A stretch of 6,400 nucleotides of DNA from Actinobacteria bacterium 13_1_20CM_4_69_9 (GCA_001920085.1 MNJC01000039.1:1-6400); one strand, 5' to 3'; counted from the stretch's first letter, positions 1 to 5,704 are shown. The notes: generated by a model from the letters alone, not told the origin. Numbers and translations: made by a program.

Positions 1-453
1 CAGGCCGTCGTCGACGAGGGCCACCCGCCTGCGAACGTCGAGCTCAGGCGCGTTCTGACGAACGCGTCGCTCGGGCGCCCGATGGACGACGCGCTCGCCG
101 AGATGGCCGATCGAGTCGGTTCCGCGAACTTCGAGTTCGCGATCACCGCTGTGACGATCCAGCGCCAGGTCGGCGGCTCGCTCGCGTCCCTGTTCGACAT
201 GGTCGCGGACACCGTCCGGCAGCGTCAGCAGTTCGCGCGCAAGATCCGCGCACTGACGGCGATGGGCCGTATGTCGGCGTACACGCTGATCGGCATCCCG
301 TTCTTCATCGCGGGCGCCGTGACACTTCTCAACCGCAGCTACATGCGCCCGCTCTACTTCACGACTCCGGGCCGGTTCCTGATCGTGCTCGGGCTCGTGA
401 TGATGGGGCTGGGCTCCCTTGTCCTGAAAAAGATCGTCTCCTTCCGAGGTTGA
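1..453 (+). CDS. tadB: TadB-like type II secretion F-domain protein, 5'-truncated
   Basis: This is the C-terminal 150 residues of an inner-membrane platform protein of a Tad/Flp (type IVc) pilus. The frame is open from base 1, so the start lies upstream of the window. The visible part shows the second half of a T2SSF domain: a helical cytoplasmic segment with a bulky-aliphatic, Gly-rich stretch (RQVGGSLASLFDMVADTVR), then a basic helix (RQRQQFARKIRALTAMGRMS), then two hydrophobic membrane segments near the C-terminus (YTLIGIPFFIAGAVTLL and FLIVLGLVMMGLGSLVL) ending in a short basic tail. In the family, TadB pairs with TadC and is driven by the TadA ATPase to assemble Flp pilin. The stop is 4 nt before the next gene, which is TadC-like, so the pair is surely co-transcribed. 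The internal Met at base 82 is not the real start. TadB versus TadC was decided by gene order and by the neighbour's own TadC features. Confidence 0.88.
   Translation, partial: QAVVDEGHPPANVELRRVLTNASLGRPMDDALAEMADRVGSANFEFAITAVTIQRQVGGSLASLFDMVADTVRQRQQFARKIRALTAMGRMSAYTLIGIPFFIAGAVTLLNRSYMRPLYFTTPGRFLIVLGLVMMGLGSLVLKKIVSFRG
446..449 (+). promoter_or_regulatory. Shine-Dalgarno for tadC
   Basis: GAGG lies 8 nt before the ATG at 458, inside the last codons of tadB. It supports this ATG as the start of tadC and re-initiation of ribosomes leaving tadB. Confidence 0.6.
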
Positions 454-457
454 TGCC

Positions 458-1360
458 ATGCTTCTGATCGTCGCTGTTGCAACTGTCGGTTTCGCGGCCT
501 ACTACCTCGCTGAGGTAGCCTCCGCGCCCATGCGCACGCGGAGGAACCTCGTGCATCGCGCTGCCAGCTACGGCCGGGACAAGGTCGCCGGCAAGGAGAT
601 GCCCAGGTTCCGCGAACGCGTGATGATCCCGCTGACGACGCAGGTCGCCAAGGTGATGTTCAAGGTGAACCCGAAGGCGTCGACCGCGACCGTCGCAAAG
701 AAGCTGATGGCTGCAGGCCTGCGCAATGCGTCCCCGAACGGTTTCATCGCGTCGCAGGGCATCTTCGCGCTCGGCGCGGGCTTCTTCGGCCTGATCCTGT
801 TCGGGGCCGCGGGCAAGCCGGCGATGGCACCCCTCTTCGGCGTCCTCTGCGGCGTGCTCGGCTTCATGGGCCCGAGCTTCGTCCTCAACTCGAAGGTGCG
901 CTCGCGGCAGGCCGCGGTCGCCGCCGAGCTGCCGGACGCGCTCGACCTGCTCTCCGTCAGCGTCGAGGCGGGCCTCGGGTTCGACGGCGCCGTCCAGAAG
1001 CTGACCGAGCACATGAGGGGGCCGCTGATCGAGGAGTTCGAGCTCGCGCTCGGCGAGATGCGCATCGGCGAGAGCCGGGTGGAGGCGCTGAAGAAGATGG
1101 CCGAGCGGAGCGCGTCGCAGGAGATGGCGAGCTTCGTGCGCGCGATCGTCCAGGCCGACCAGCTGGGTATCTCGCTCGGCCGCATCCTGCGCATCCAGGC
1201 CGGCGACACGCGCCTGAAGCGGCAGCTGCTCGCCGAGGAGAAAGCGATGAAGGCGCCGATCAAGATGCTGTTCCCGACCGTCGCGTTCATCTTCCCGGCG
1301 ATGTTCATCGTCATCCTCGGGCCGGCGTTCCTGAACCTGTCCAAGATCTTCCAGTTCTAG
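458..1360 (+). CDS. tadC: TadC-like type II secretion F-domain protein
   Basis: This is a complete 300-residue inner-membrane platform protein of a Tad/Flp pilus, the usual partner of TadB. An N-terminal membrane helix (residues about 1-20) is followed by a basic loop, two adjacent hydrophobic helices (about 101-119 and 123-142), a cytoplasmic T2SSF domain (about 157-265) and a C-terminal membrane helix (about 270-292). The domain opens with the TadC-typical ELPDALDLLSVSVEAGLGF, and later carries SFVRAIVQADQLGISLGRIL, the second conserved patch of the family. The length matches the usual 290-320 residues of TadC. The ATG is chosen for the GAGG 8 nt upstream and the 4-nt gap to tadB. The next gene begins 8 nt after the stop. 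No pilin, ATPase or prepilin peptidase lies in the window; they would be expected upstream. Confidence 0.92.
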   Translation: MLLIVAVATVGFAAYYLAEVASAPMRTRRNLVHRAASYGRDKVAGKEMPRFRERVMIPLTTQVAKVMFKVNPKASTATVAKKLMAAGLRNASPNGFIASQGIFALGAGFFGLILFGAAGKPAMAPLFGVLCGVLGFMGPSFVLNSKVRSRQAAVAAELPDALDLLSVSVEAGLGFDGAVQKLTEHMRGPLIEEFELALGEMRIGESRVEALKKMAERSASQEMASFVRAIVQADQLGISLGRILRIQAGDTRLKRQLLAEEKAMKAPIKMLFPTVAFIFPAMFIVILGPAFLNLSKIFQF

Positions 1361-1364
1361 GGAG
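1361..1364 (+). promoter_or_regulatory. Shine-Dalgarno deciding between TTG and GTG starts
   Basis: GGAG directly follows the tadC stop. It is 4 nt before TTG at 1369 and 10 nt before the in-frame GTG at 1375. Neither spacing is ideal, so the start of the coiled-coil gene is uncertain by two codons. Confidence 0.5.
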
Positions 1365-1368
1365 CGGA

Positions 1369-3435
1369 TTGGCCGTGGCTGAACACGAAGGCGGGTTCGG
1401 CTCTGGCCTTCGGGCCAAGCTCGCGAAGGAAGAGCAGAGCGAAGAGCCGAGGTCTCCGGCCGAGGCGATCGCCGCAGCGGCGGACGGCAGTCCCGATGTC
1501 GAGCTGCTCCGCCAGGAGCTGAGTGCCTCGCTCGCGCGCGAGCAGGCGCTGCGGGGCTCGCTGCACGAGCAGGTCGAGGTCTCCGGCCGCGAGGTACGGC
1601 TGGAGCAGGACGTCGCGGGGCAGGCGGCGGCGCTCGACGCGCGCGCTGCTGCGCTCGCCGCGACGGAGGCTGACCTCGAGGAGCGCGAACGGCAGATCGC
1701 GCAGCGCCTCGCCGAGCTCGACGGCGCGCTCGAGGAGAAGGAGAAGCTGGCGAAGCTCGAGGCTCAGATCGCCGAGCGCGAGCAGCTCGTCGACATGAAG
1801 GTGCACGAGCTGAAGAAGGCCGACGAGCAGCGCGCGAACGAGGCGAGGGAGTGGAAGGAGAAGGTCGAGGACCTGACGCGGCGCGAGAAGGAGCTCGCCC
1901 ACTCCGAGGCGCGCGTCGAAACGGCGCGGACGGAATCGGAGAAGCGCCACGAGAAGCTGATCAAGGCGCTCGAGGAGAGCGAGAAGAAGGCGCGCGCTGC
2001 GGAAGACGAAGCGCGTGGGCTCGAGAAGAAGCTGTCCGAGCGCGAGGAGAAGCTCGTCAAGGCCGAGCAGGAGACGACTCAGGCGCGCGTTCAGCTCGAA
2101 GCGCGTGCGAAGGTGGTCGAGAAGCGCGAGGCCGAGATCGCCGCGGAAACCGGCAAGAGCGAGGAGCGCGTCGCGGCACGCGCCCGCGAGCTCGACGAGC
2201 GGGAGCTCGAGCTCACGACCAAGGCGAGCGAGCTGACGACGCGCGTCAAGGAGCTCGAGGAGCAGGCGCAGCAGCACACCAAGACGCTCGAGGAGGCGCG
2301 CAAGCAAGGTGAGGAAGCGCGCACGATCCTGCAGCGGCTCGGCGAGCGCGAGCAGCAGATTGCATCACTCGAGAAGGAAGCAGCGCAGGCGCGCGCGGAG
2401 GTCGAAGCGCGCGAGGAGATGCTCGCCAAGCGCGAGCAGGAGCTCGGCGCGGCGACCGGCCACGACGGCGAGCTGGCAGCGCGGGCGCGTGACCTCGACC
2501 AGCGCGAGCTGGAGCTCACGACGAAGGCGAACCAGCTCGCGGCGCGCATGGAGCAGATGGAACGGGAGGCTTCGGGACGGGCGGCGGCGCTCGATGCGGC
2601 ACGCGCACAAGAAGCGGAGGTGCGCTCTCTGCAGGACGCGCTGGCCCAGCGCGAGCAGCAGCTGACCGCTGCACAGCGCGAGCTGGAGCAGGGCCGGTCG
2701 CAGTTGCAGGCGCGCGAGCAGATGCTCGCGAAGCACGAGGCGGAGGTCGCCGGAGCGAACGGACGCGACGAGCGGTTGGCCGCGCGGGCGCGTGAGCTCG
2801 ACCAGCGCGAGCTGGAGCTCTCGACGCGCGCCACGGAGTTGTCGGCACGGATGGAGCAGCTCGAGCGCGAAGCGCAGCAGGCGCAGGCTTCGGCGCACGA
2901 CGCTCGCGCGAAGCTGGCGAACATCGATCAGCGCGAGGCGGAGCTCATCGCCCGGGAGGCGGAGTTCCACCGCACCGAGGCGACTTTGCGGCGCCAGCTC
3001 GAGGAGGCGCGCAAGCCGGAGGTCGACGAGCTCGCCGAGCGGCGCCTGAAGGCGCGCGACGACGAGCTGGCGGCCCGCGAGGCGGCGCTGAACAAGGCCG
3101 AGCAGGCGATCCTCGCGTCGCGGAGCCGCTACGAGGGCAAGGAGAAGGCTCTCGACGAGCGCGAGCACGTCCTCGCGACCCGGGCGAAGGAGCTCGAGGA
3201 GCGCGAGGCGGCGATCAACCTCCGCGAGGCGCAGCTCGAGGCCGAGTTCGAGGTCCGCGAGCAGCGGCTCGAGCAGCGCGAGCAGGCAGGGGCCGAGCTG
3301 GAGGCGCACCTGTCCACGCGCGAGAGCGATCTCTCCGTCTACGTCGCGCAGCTGCAGGAGAACTTCGACCGCCGCGAGGCGGAATGGTGGTCGAAGCAGC
3401 TCGGCGGCTCGGCGAGCCAACCGCCCGCCGCGTAG
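1369..3435 (+). CDS. Long repetitive coiled-coil protein in the tad operon
   Basis: I do not recognise this 688-residue protein as a named family. It is almost wholly predicted alpha-helical coiled coil: Glu, Arg, Ala, Lys, Leu and Gln dominate, there is no cysteine, and prolines occur only near the N-terminus (SP motifs at about residues 29 and 42), once near residue 547 (ARKPEVDEL), and at the end (QPPAA). There is no signal peptide or membrane segment, so it should be cytoplasmic. Residues about 225-525 hold three copies of a 101-residue repeat with the core ARARELDxRELELTTK. The last 150 residues are a run of L-x-x-RE units, often 7 or 11 residues apart, ending in a WW pair (EAEWWSKQLGG). 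It lies 8 nt after tadC with its own GGAG and is likely co-transcribed. A scaffold, spacer or polar-landmark role for the pilus is only an inference. Similarity to SMC or myosin-like proteins in searches would be compositional. Start is TTG 1369 or GTG 1375. Confidence 0.85.
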   Translation: MAVAEHEGGFGSGLRAKLAKEEQSEEPRSPAEAIAAAADGSPDVELLRQELSASLAREQALRGSLHEQVEVSGREVRLEQDVAGQAAALDARAAALAATEADLEERERQIAQRLAELDGALEEKEKLAKLEAQIAEREQLVDMKVHELKKADEQRANEAREWKEKVEDLTRREKELAHSEARVETARTESEKRHEKLIKALEESEKKARAAEDEARGLEKKLSEREEKLVKAEQETTQARVQLEARAKVVEKREAEIAAETGKSEERVAARARELDERELELTTKASELTTRVKELEEQAQQHTKTLEEARKQGEEARTILQRLGEREQQIASLEKEAAQARAEVEAREEMLAKREQELGAATGHDGELAARARDLDQRELELTTKANQLAARMEQMEREASGRAAALDAARAQEAEVRSLQDALAQREQQLTAAQRELEQGRSQLQAREQMLAKHEAEVAGANGRDERLAARARELDQRELELSTRATELSARMEQLEREAQQAQASAHDARAKLANIDQREAELIAREAEFHRTEATLRRQLEEARKPEVDELAERRLKARDDELAAREAALNKAEQAILASRSRYEGKEKALDEREHVLATRAKELEEREAAINLREAQLEAEFEVREQRLEQREQAGAELEAHLSTRESDLSVYVAQLQENFDRREAEWWSKQLGGSASQPPAA
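2041..2931 (+). repeat. Three tandem copies of a 101-residue (303-bp) coding repeat
   Basis: The core ARARELD/DLD...RELELTTK begins at 2176, 2479 and 2782, exactly 303 bp apart each time. The units run roughly 2041-2346, 2347-2649 and 2650-2931; the first is one codon longer, and the third fades at its end. Each unit reads: REQQL-type opening, a variable helix, AREEMLAKREQE-like segment, a short Gly-containing link (ATGHDG, ANGRDE), then the ARAREL core and an EQLEREA-like helix. Copies 2 and 3 agree at 43 of 45 bases over the core (2479-2523 versus 2782-2826), so that duplication looks recent or homogenised. Boundaries are approximate. Confidence 0.85.
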
Positions 3436-3441
3436 CAGCCA

Positions 3442-3464
3442 TGTCCCGGGACAGTCCCGGGACA
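3442..3464. promoter_or_regulatory. Double palindrome (GTCCCGGGAC twice) upstream of the sigma gene
   Basis: The 12-bp perfect palindrome TGTCCCGGGACA (3442-3453) is followed after no gap by a second GTCCCGGGAC (3454-3463), so the 10-bp core repeats with an 11-bp period, about one helical turn. As DNA this looks like two adjacent dimer sites on the same face of the helix, covering where a -35 element would lie for the -10-like box at 3468. As RNA it can fold as a 9-bp stem (3442-3450 with 3456-3464) with a 5-nt loop, so it could also end the upstream operon; there is no T-run after it. Operator and terminator readings cannot be told apart here. Confidence 0.55.
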
Positions 3465-3467
3465 CGT

Positions 3468-3473
3468 CACAAT
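3468..3473 (+). promoter_or_regulatory. -10-like element of a probable leaderless promoter
   Basis: CACAAT ends 7 nt before the ATG at 3481, which places the expected transcription start at or next to the A of the start codon. No Shine-Dalgarno is present in the 40 nt before the ATG. No TTGACA-like -35 box is seen at the normal spacing, where the palindromes lie instead. Inferred from spacing only. Confidence 0.45.
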
Positions 3474-3480
3474 TCGACTC

Positions 3481-4044
3481 ATGGCCTCGACGCTGAGTGA
3501 CAGCCAGCTCGTCGCGCGCTGCCGCGCCGGCGACCAGGCCGCCTGGGGGGAGCTCGTCGAGCGCTTCTCCCGCTACGTGTACGCCATCTCGGTGCAGGCG
3601 TTCCGCCTGCCGGAGTCCGACGCCGAGGACGTCTTCCAGGAAGTCTTCGCCCGGGCATACCAGCACCTCGACAAGCTGCGGGACGACGCGGCGGTCAAGC
3701 CGTGGCTGGCCCAGCTGACCCGGCGGCTCTGCATCGATCGCCTGCGCGCGAGCGCGCGCGAGCGGCCGGTCGCCGACGAGGAGCTCGCGACGGCAGAGCC
3801 CGACGAGACCCTTGCGTTCCTGGACGAGGCCCTGGCCGTTCACGAGGCGCTCGCCGCCGCGCCGGAGCACTGCCGCGAGATCCTCGACCGGTTCTTCGCG
3901 CGCGATGAGAGCTACAAGACGATCGCCACCGCGCTCGACCTCCCTTCCGGGACGATCGCCAGCCGCATCTCGCGCTGCCTCGCCAGGCTGAAGGCTCATC
4001 TCGAGGGAAGAAGTGACGGCCCCGGCCCGTCTGGGGTTCGATGA
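3481..4044 (+). CDS. ECF-type RNA polymerase sigma factor
   Basis: This 187-residue protein is a two-domain sigma-70 family factor of the extracytoplasmic-function type, directing RNA polymerase to a small set of promoters. Region 2 spans residues about 9-85: LVARCRAGDQAAWGELVERF, then the signature DAEDVFQEVFARAY at residues 47-60, then the DNA-melting part ending LAQLTRRLCIDRLR. A short acidic linker (about 95-115) follows, then region 4 at about 120-175 with a helix-turn-helix (SYKTIATALDLPSGTIASRI) and SRCLARLKAHL. The length is normal for ECF factors. The ATG has no Shine-Dalgarno but sits just after a -10-like box, so a leaderless message is likely. The last 4 bases overlap the next gene (ATGA). 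No membrane anti-sigma is next to it; the overlapping 84-residue protein takes the place where an anti-sigma factor normally sits. Targets are unknown. Confidence 0.93.
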   Translation: MASTLSDSQLVARCRAGDQAAWGELVERFSRYVYAISVQAFRLPESDAEDVFQEVFARAYQHLDKLRDDAAVKPWLAQLTRRLCIDRLRASARERPVADEELATAEPDETLAFLDEALAVHEALAAAPEHCREILDRFFARDESYKTIATALDLPSGTIASRISRCLARLKAHLEGRSDGPGPSGVR

Positions 4045-4295
4045 CCGCTTACGACGAAGAGCGCCTCGCGAAGCTCATCCGCGCGCTGCGGCCCGCCCCC
4101 GAGAGCTGGGTGCGAGCGGCGCAGGAGCTTCCATTGGCGCGGAAAGGGCTCGACGAGATCGTCGCCCGCGCCGAAGCCGACGCGGCGTTTCGCCAGCGGC
4201 TCATCGCCGACCTCGAGGGCGCGCTCACAGCCGAGGGCTACGAGCGCGACCCCGCGGTTCTCGCGGCGCTCCGCGCCCGCCTCACCTCCGCATAG
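4041..4295 (+). CDS. Small protein translationally coupled to the sigma factor
   Basis: I do not recognise this 84-residue protein as a named family. Its ATG overlaps the sigma stop (ATGA, 4041-4044), so its translation is probably coupled, which speaks for a shared function. The N-terminal half has LIRALRPAPESWVRAAQELP (residues 12-31), a Pro-rich turn followed by a Trp-containing helix. Residues 37-67 (DEIVARAEADAAF, RQRLIADLEGALTAEGY) have the spacing RAxxDxxFRxRLxxDxxxALxxEG, which resembles the helical leader of the NHLP/Nif11 peptide families. There is no membrane helix, no zinc-binding HxxxCxxC and no Cys at all, so it is not a classical ZAS-type anti-sigma. The C-terminus (DPAVLAALRARLTSA) lacks a GG cleavage site or a Cys/Ser/Thr-rich core, arguing against a RiPP precursor. 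A soluble regulator of the sigma factor is the simplest inference. Confidence 0.8.
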   Translation: MTAYDEERLAKLIRALRPAPESWVRAAQELPLARKGLDEIVARAEADAAFRQRLIADLEGALTAEGYERDPAVLAALRARLTSA

Positions 4296-4297
4296 CG

Positions 4298-4303
4298 CAG
4301 AAT
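4298..4303 (+). promoter_or_regulatory. -10-like element of a probable leaderless promoter
   Basis: CAGAAT ends 7 nt before the ATG at 4311, the same geometry as CACAAT before the sigma gene. No Shine-Dalgarno lies between the previous stop (4295) and the ATG. It suggests that the 114-residue gene has its own leaderless message even though it lies 15 nt after the sigma operon. No clear -35 box is seen. Confidence 0.4.
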
Positions 4304-4310
4304 CGCACCC

Positions 4311-4655
4311 ATGCAGACGGCTTCCGGTGGAGGCCCGCTCGCGGCGCTCACGACCGGCTCCGCGGCGGAGCTGCTCGCGGGCATCGCCCGAGCTTCGCTC
4401 GATTGGCCCGACGGGCGTGCCGTCGCGGCACAGGCCGAGTCGTTACGTGATCGCGTGACGCCGCTCGCCGAGCTGAGCCTGAAGGCGTACGAGCAAGCGG
4501 TCGGGGCGGAGGGAGGGGACTTCGCGGTCGCCGCCGCCGAGCTCGTCGCCGTCAACCTCACGGTCTCCGCAAACGACGAACGCGTGCAGCGCGCCAACGT
4601 CCTGGCGGACGATGCCGCCCGCACCGCCGAGGCGGCACGGGCGGCACGGGAGTAG
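4311..4655 (+). CDS. Small helical protein, faintly cyclodeaminase (FTCD_C)-like
   Basis: This is a 114-residue protein, Ala-rich and mostly helical, with no Cys, signal peptide or clear membrane segment. The N-terminal TASGGGPLAALTTGSAAELL (residues 3-22) resembles the PGGGSxAAL start of the formiminotransferase-cyclodeaminase C-terminal (FTCD_C) family. The later pattern, a helix with LRDRVTPLAELSLKAYEQA (residues 45-63) and a last helix with NVLADDAARTAEAARAA, also fits its order of helices. Members of that family are usually about 180-210 residues, so this would be a shortened, possibly non-enzymatic form; the resemblance was judged by eye and may be misleading. It starts 15 nt after the stop of the 84-residue gene, without a Shine-Dalgarno. 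Its stop is 1 nt from the stop of a convergent small gene. Confidence 0.72.
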   Translation: MQTASGGGPLAALTTGSAAELLAGIARASLDWPDGRAVAAQAESLRDRVTPLAELSLKAYEQAVGAEGGDFAVAAAELVAVNLTVSANDERVQRANVLADDAARTAEAARAARE

Positions 4656-4656
4656 A

Positions 4657-4851
4657 TCAGGCGGTACGAACCGCCGGTCGTCGTCTGACGGTCGTCGCCC
4701 GGCGAAGTGCCCGGAATCCCACGCGCCGCGGGCGCCCTCGTGCCCCCTCGTGCACGAGCGAGGCGAGCCGCTCCTGCGTCGCCTCGCGGATCAGATCCGC
4801 GTGGCGGGCACGGGCGATCTCCTGGTGGGAAAGTGGAAACACTTCGACCAC
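4657..4851 (-). CDS. Small basic hypothetical protein, divergent from the protease
   Basis: This 64-residue protein is read on the - strand from GTG (4851-4849) to TGA (4659-4657). I do not recognise a named family. Residues 9-32 (HQEIARARHADLI, REATQERLASL) form an amphipathic helix of the kind seen in small actinobacterial hypothetical proteins. The second half is Arg-rich (RALRRATTVRRRPAVRTA) and should bind nucleic acid or lipid non-specifically, or be disordered. It is preferred over the overlapping + strand frame because that frame is a low-complexity Arg/Gly/Pro shadow. Its start is 31 nt from the protease start, so the two probably share a divergent control region; its stop is 1 nt from the stop of the 114-residue gene. 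No Shine-Dalgarno is seen before the GTG. Confidence 0.5.
   Translation of the reverse strand: MVEVFPLSHQEIARARHADLIREATQERLASLVHEGARGRPRRVGFRALRRATTVRRRPAVRTA
4660..4675. terminator. Small hairpin between convergent genes
   Basis: GGCGGT (4660-4665) pairs with ACCGCC (4670-4675) across a 4-nt ACGA loop, 4 nt after the stop of the 114-residue gene. It lies inside the 3' end of the convergent - strand gene. A 6-bp stem without a T-run is weak, so termination here is only possible. Confidence 0.25.
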
Positions 4852-4867
4852 GGGACGAAGAACGGCC

Positions 4868-4873
4868 TACGCT
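4868..4873 (+). promoter_or_regulatory. Possible -10 element of the protease-GAF operon
   Basis: TACGCT fits the actinobacterial TAnnnT pattern and ends 9 nt before the GTG at 4883, giving a leaderless or nearly leaderless message. The gene has no Shine-Dalgarno. It is a weak call, because such hexamers are common by chance, but it fits the other two starts in this window. Confidence 0.3.
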
Positions 4874-4882
4874 TCTTCCCCG

Positions 4883-5704
4883 GTGACCGAAGAGCCGCTA
4901 CCCGCATGGAGCCTTTCGACCGAAGGGATCGAGCGCATCGCCTTGCCCGAGGCGTGGCCCGGTGAGGTCACGCGCGAGTGGGCGTGGGGTGGAGCGACGG
5001 GCGCCGGCGTCCGCGTCTGCATCCTCGACAGCGGCGTCGAGACGACCCACCCGCTTGTCGGCGAGGTGCAGCAGTCCGTCGCGATCTCGATCGAGGGCGA
5101 CGAGGTCGGGGTCGAGGAACACGACACCGCCGGTGACCTCTGCGGGCACGGCACGGCCTGCGCCGGAATCGTGCGCGCACTCGCCCCGGAGTCCGAGCTC
5201 GCGAGCGTGCGCGTGCTGGGCGCAGGCTTCACCGGCAGCGGCCAGGTCCTCCTCGAGGGCCTCCGCTGGGCCGTGGAACAGGGCTACGACGTCATCAACA
5301 TGAGCCTCTCGACGACGAAGCAGAAGTTCGCGTCGCTACTGCACCAGCTCGCAGACAGCGCATACTTCCGCCGCACGATGCTCGTCGCCTCGGCCCACAA
5401 CATGCCCGTCGAGAGCTACCCGTGGCGTTTCTCGAGCGTCATCTCCGTCGGCAGCCACGACCGGCCCGACCCGTTCTCCTACTTCTACAACCCGACTCCG
5501 CCGGTCGAGTTCTTCGCACGCGGCGTCGACGTCGAGGTCGCATGGACCGGCGGCGGCCGGCTCGTCTGCACCGGGAACAGCTTCGCGACCCCTCACATCG
5601 CCGGCATTGCCGCCCTGATGCTCTCCAAGCATCGCGAGCTCACGCCCTTCCAGCTGAAGAGCCTGCTCTACCTGACGGCGTCGAACGTCGGAGGCGGCGC
5701 GTGA
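4883..5704 (+). CDS. Subtilisin-family (S8) serine protease, no signal peptide
   Basis: This is a 273-residue peptidase of the subtilisin (S8) family with a complete set of active-site residues: Asp49 in VCILDSGVE, His89 in CGHGTACAGIV, oxyanion Asn173 in ASAHNMP, and Ser233 in TGNSFATPHIAGIAALM. The protein is just the catalytic domain plus about 40 N-terminal residues (ALPEAWPGEVTREWAW leads into it). There is no signal peptide, no I9 prodomain and no C-terminal extension, so it should act in the cytoplasm or be exported by an unusual route. The serine motif is GNSFATPH where GTSMATPH is typical, and the oxyanion motif is AHN in place of AGN. GTG 4883 is chosen because translation upstream is only antisense to the small - strand gene. 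The stop overlaps the GAF gene by 4 bp (GTGA), so the two are probably made together. Substrate is unknown. Confidence 0.9.
   Translation: MTEEPLPAWSLSTEGIERIALPEAWPGEVTREWAWGGATGAGVRVCILDSGVETTHPLVGEVQQSVAISIEGDEVGVEEHDTAGDLCGHGTACAGIVRALAPESELASVRVLGAGFTGSGQVLLEGLRWAVEQGYDVINMSLSTTKQKFASLLHQLADSAYFRRTMLVASAHNMPVESYPWRFSSVISVGSHDRPDPFSYFYNPTPPVEFFARGVDVEVAWTGGGRLVCTGNSFATPHIAGIAALMLSKHRELTPFQLKSLLYLTASNVGGGA

Noticed and set aside
359..1344. - strand open frames antisense to tadC
   Set aside because: The + strand product has clear TadC domains and membrane helices; the antisense products are Ser/Arg or His/Arg-rich without motifs.
1357..2307. 316-codon - strand frame antisense to the coiled-coil gene
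   Set aside because: It is an almost pure Leu/Arg/Ala mirror of the repeated Glu/Arg/Ala codons on the + strand, with no domain-like pattern.
2365..3999. 544-codon open frame on the - strand across the coiled-coil and sigma genes
   Set aside because: It is antisense to two well-supported genes, Leu/Arg-rich and low in complexity. Long antisense frames are expected in high-GC DNA with strong third-position bias.
4041..4295. RiPP precursor with NHLP-type leader, with the S8 protease as its processing enzyme
   Set aside because: There is no GG or similar cleavage site, no core rich in Cys, Ser or Thr, no modifying enzyme nearby, and the protease belongs to a separate downstream transcription unit.
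4632..4650. Tandem CGGCACGGG at the end of the 114-residue gene
   Set aside because: It encodes the Ala/Arg-rich helix end (AARAARE) and is a chance codon repeat of two units, too short to be called a repeat element.
4612..4965. 117-codon + strand frame overlapping the gap before the protease
   Set aside because: The product is Arg/Pro/Gly-rich and overlaps the ends of three better candidates; it looks like a shadow of the - strand gene at 4657-4851.
5422..5700. N-terminal extension of the GAF protein in the same frame
   Set aside because: This part lies inside the protease gene and translates to an Arg/Pro-rich shadow. GTG 5701 overlapping the protease stop gives a clean GAF protein.
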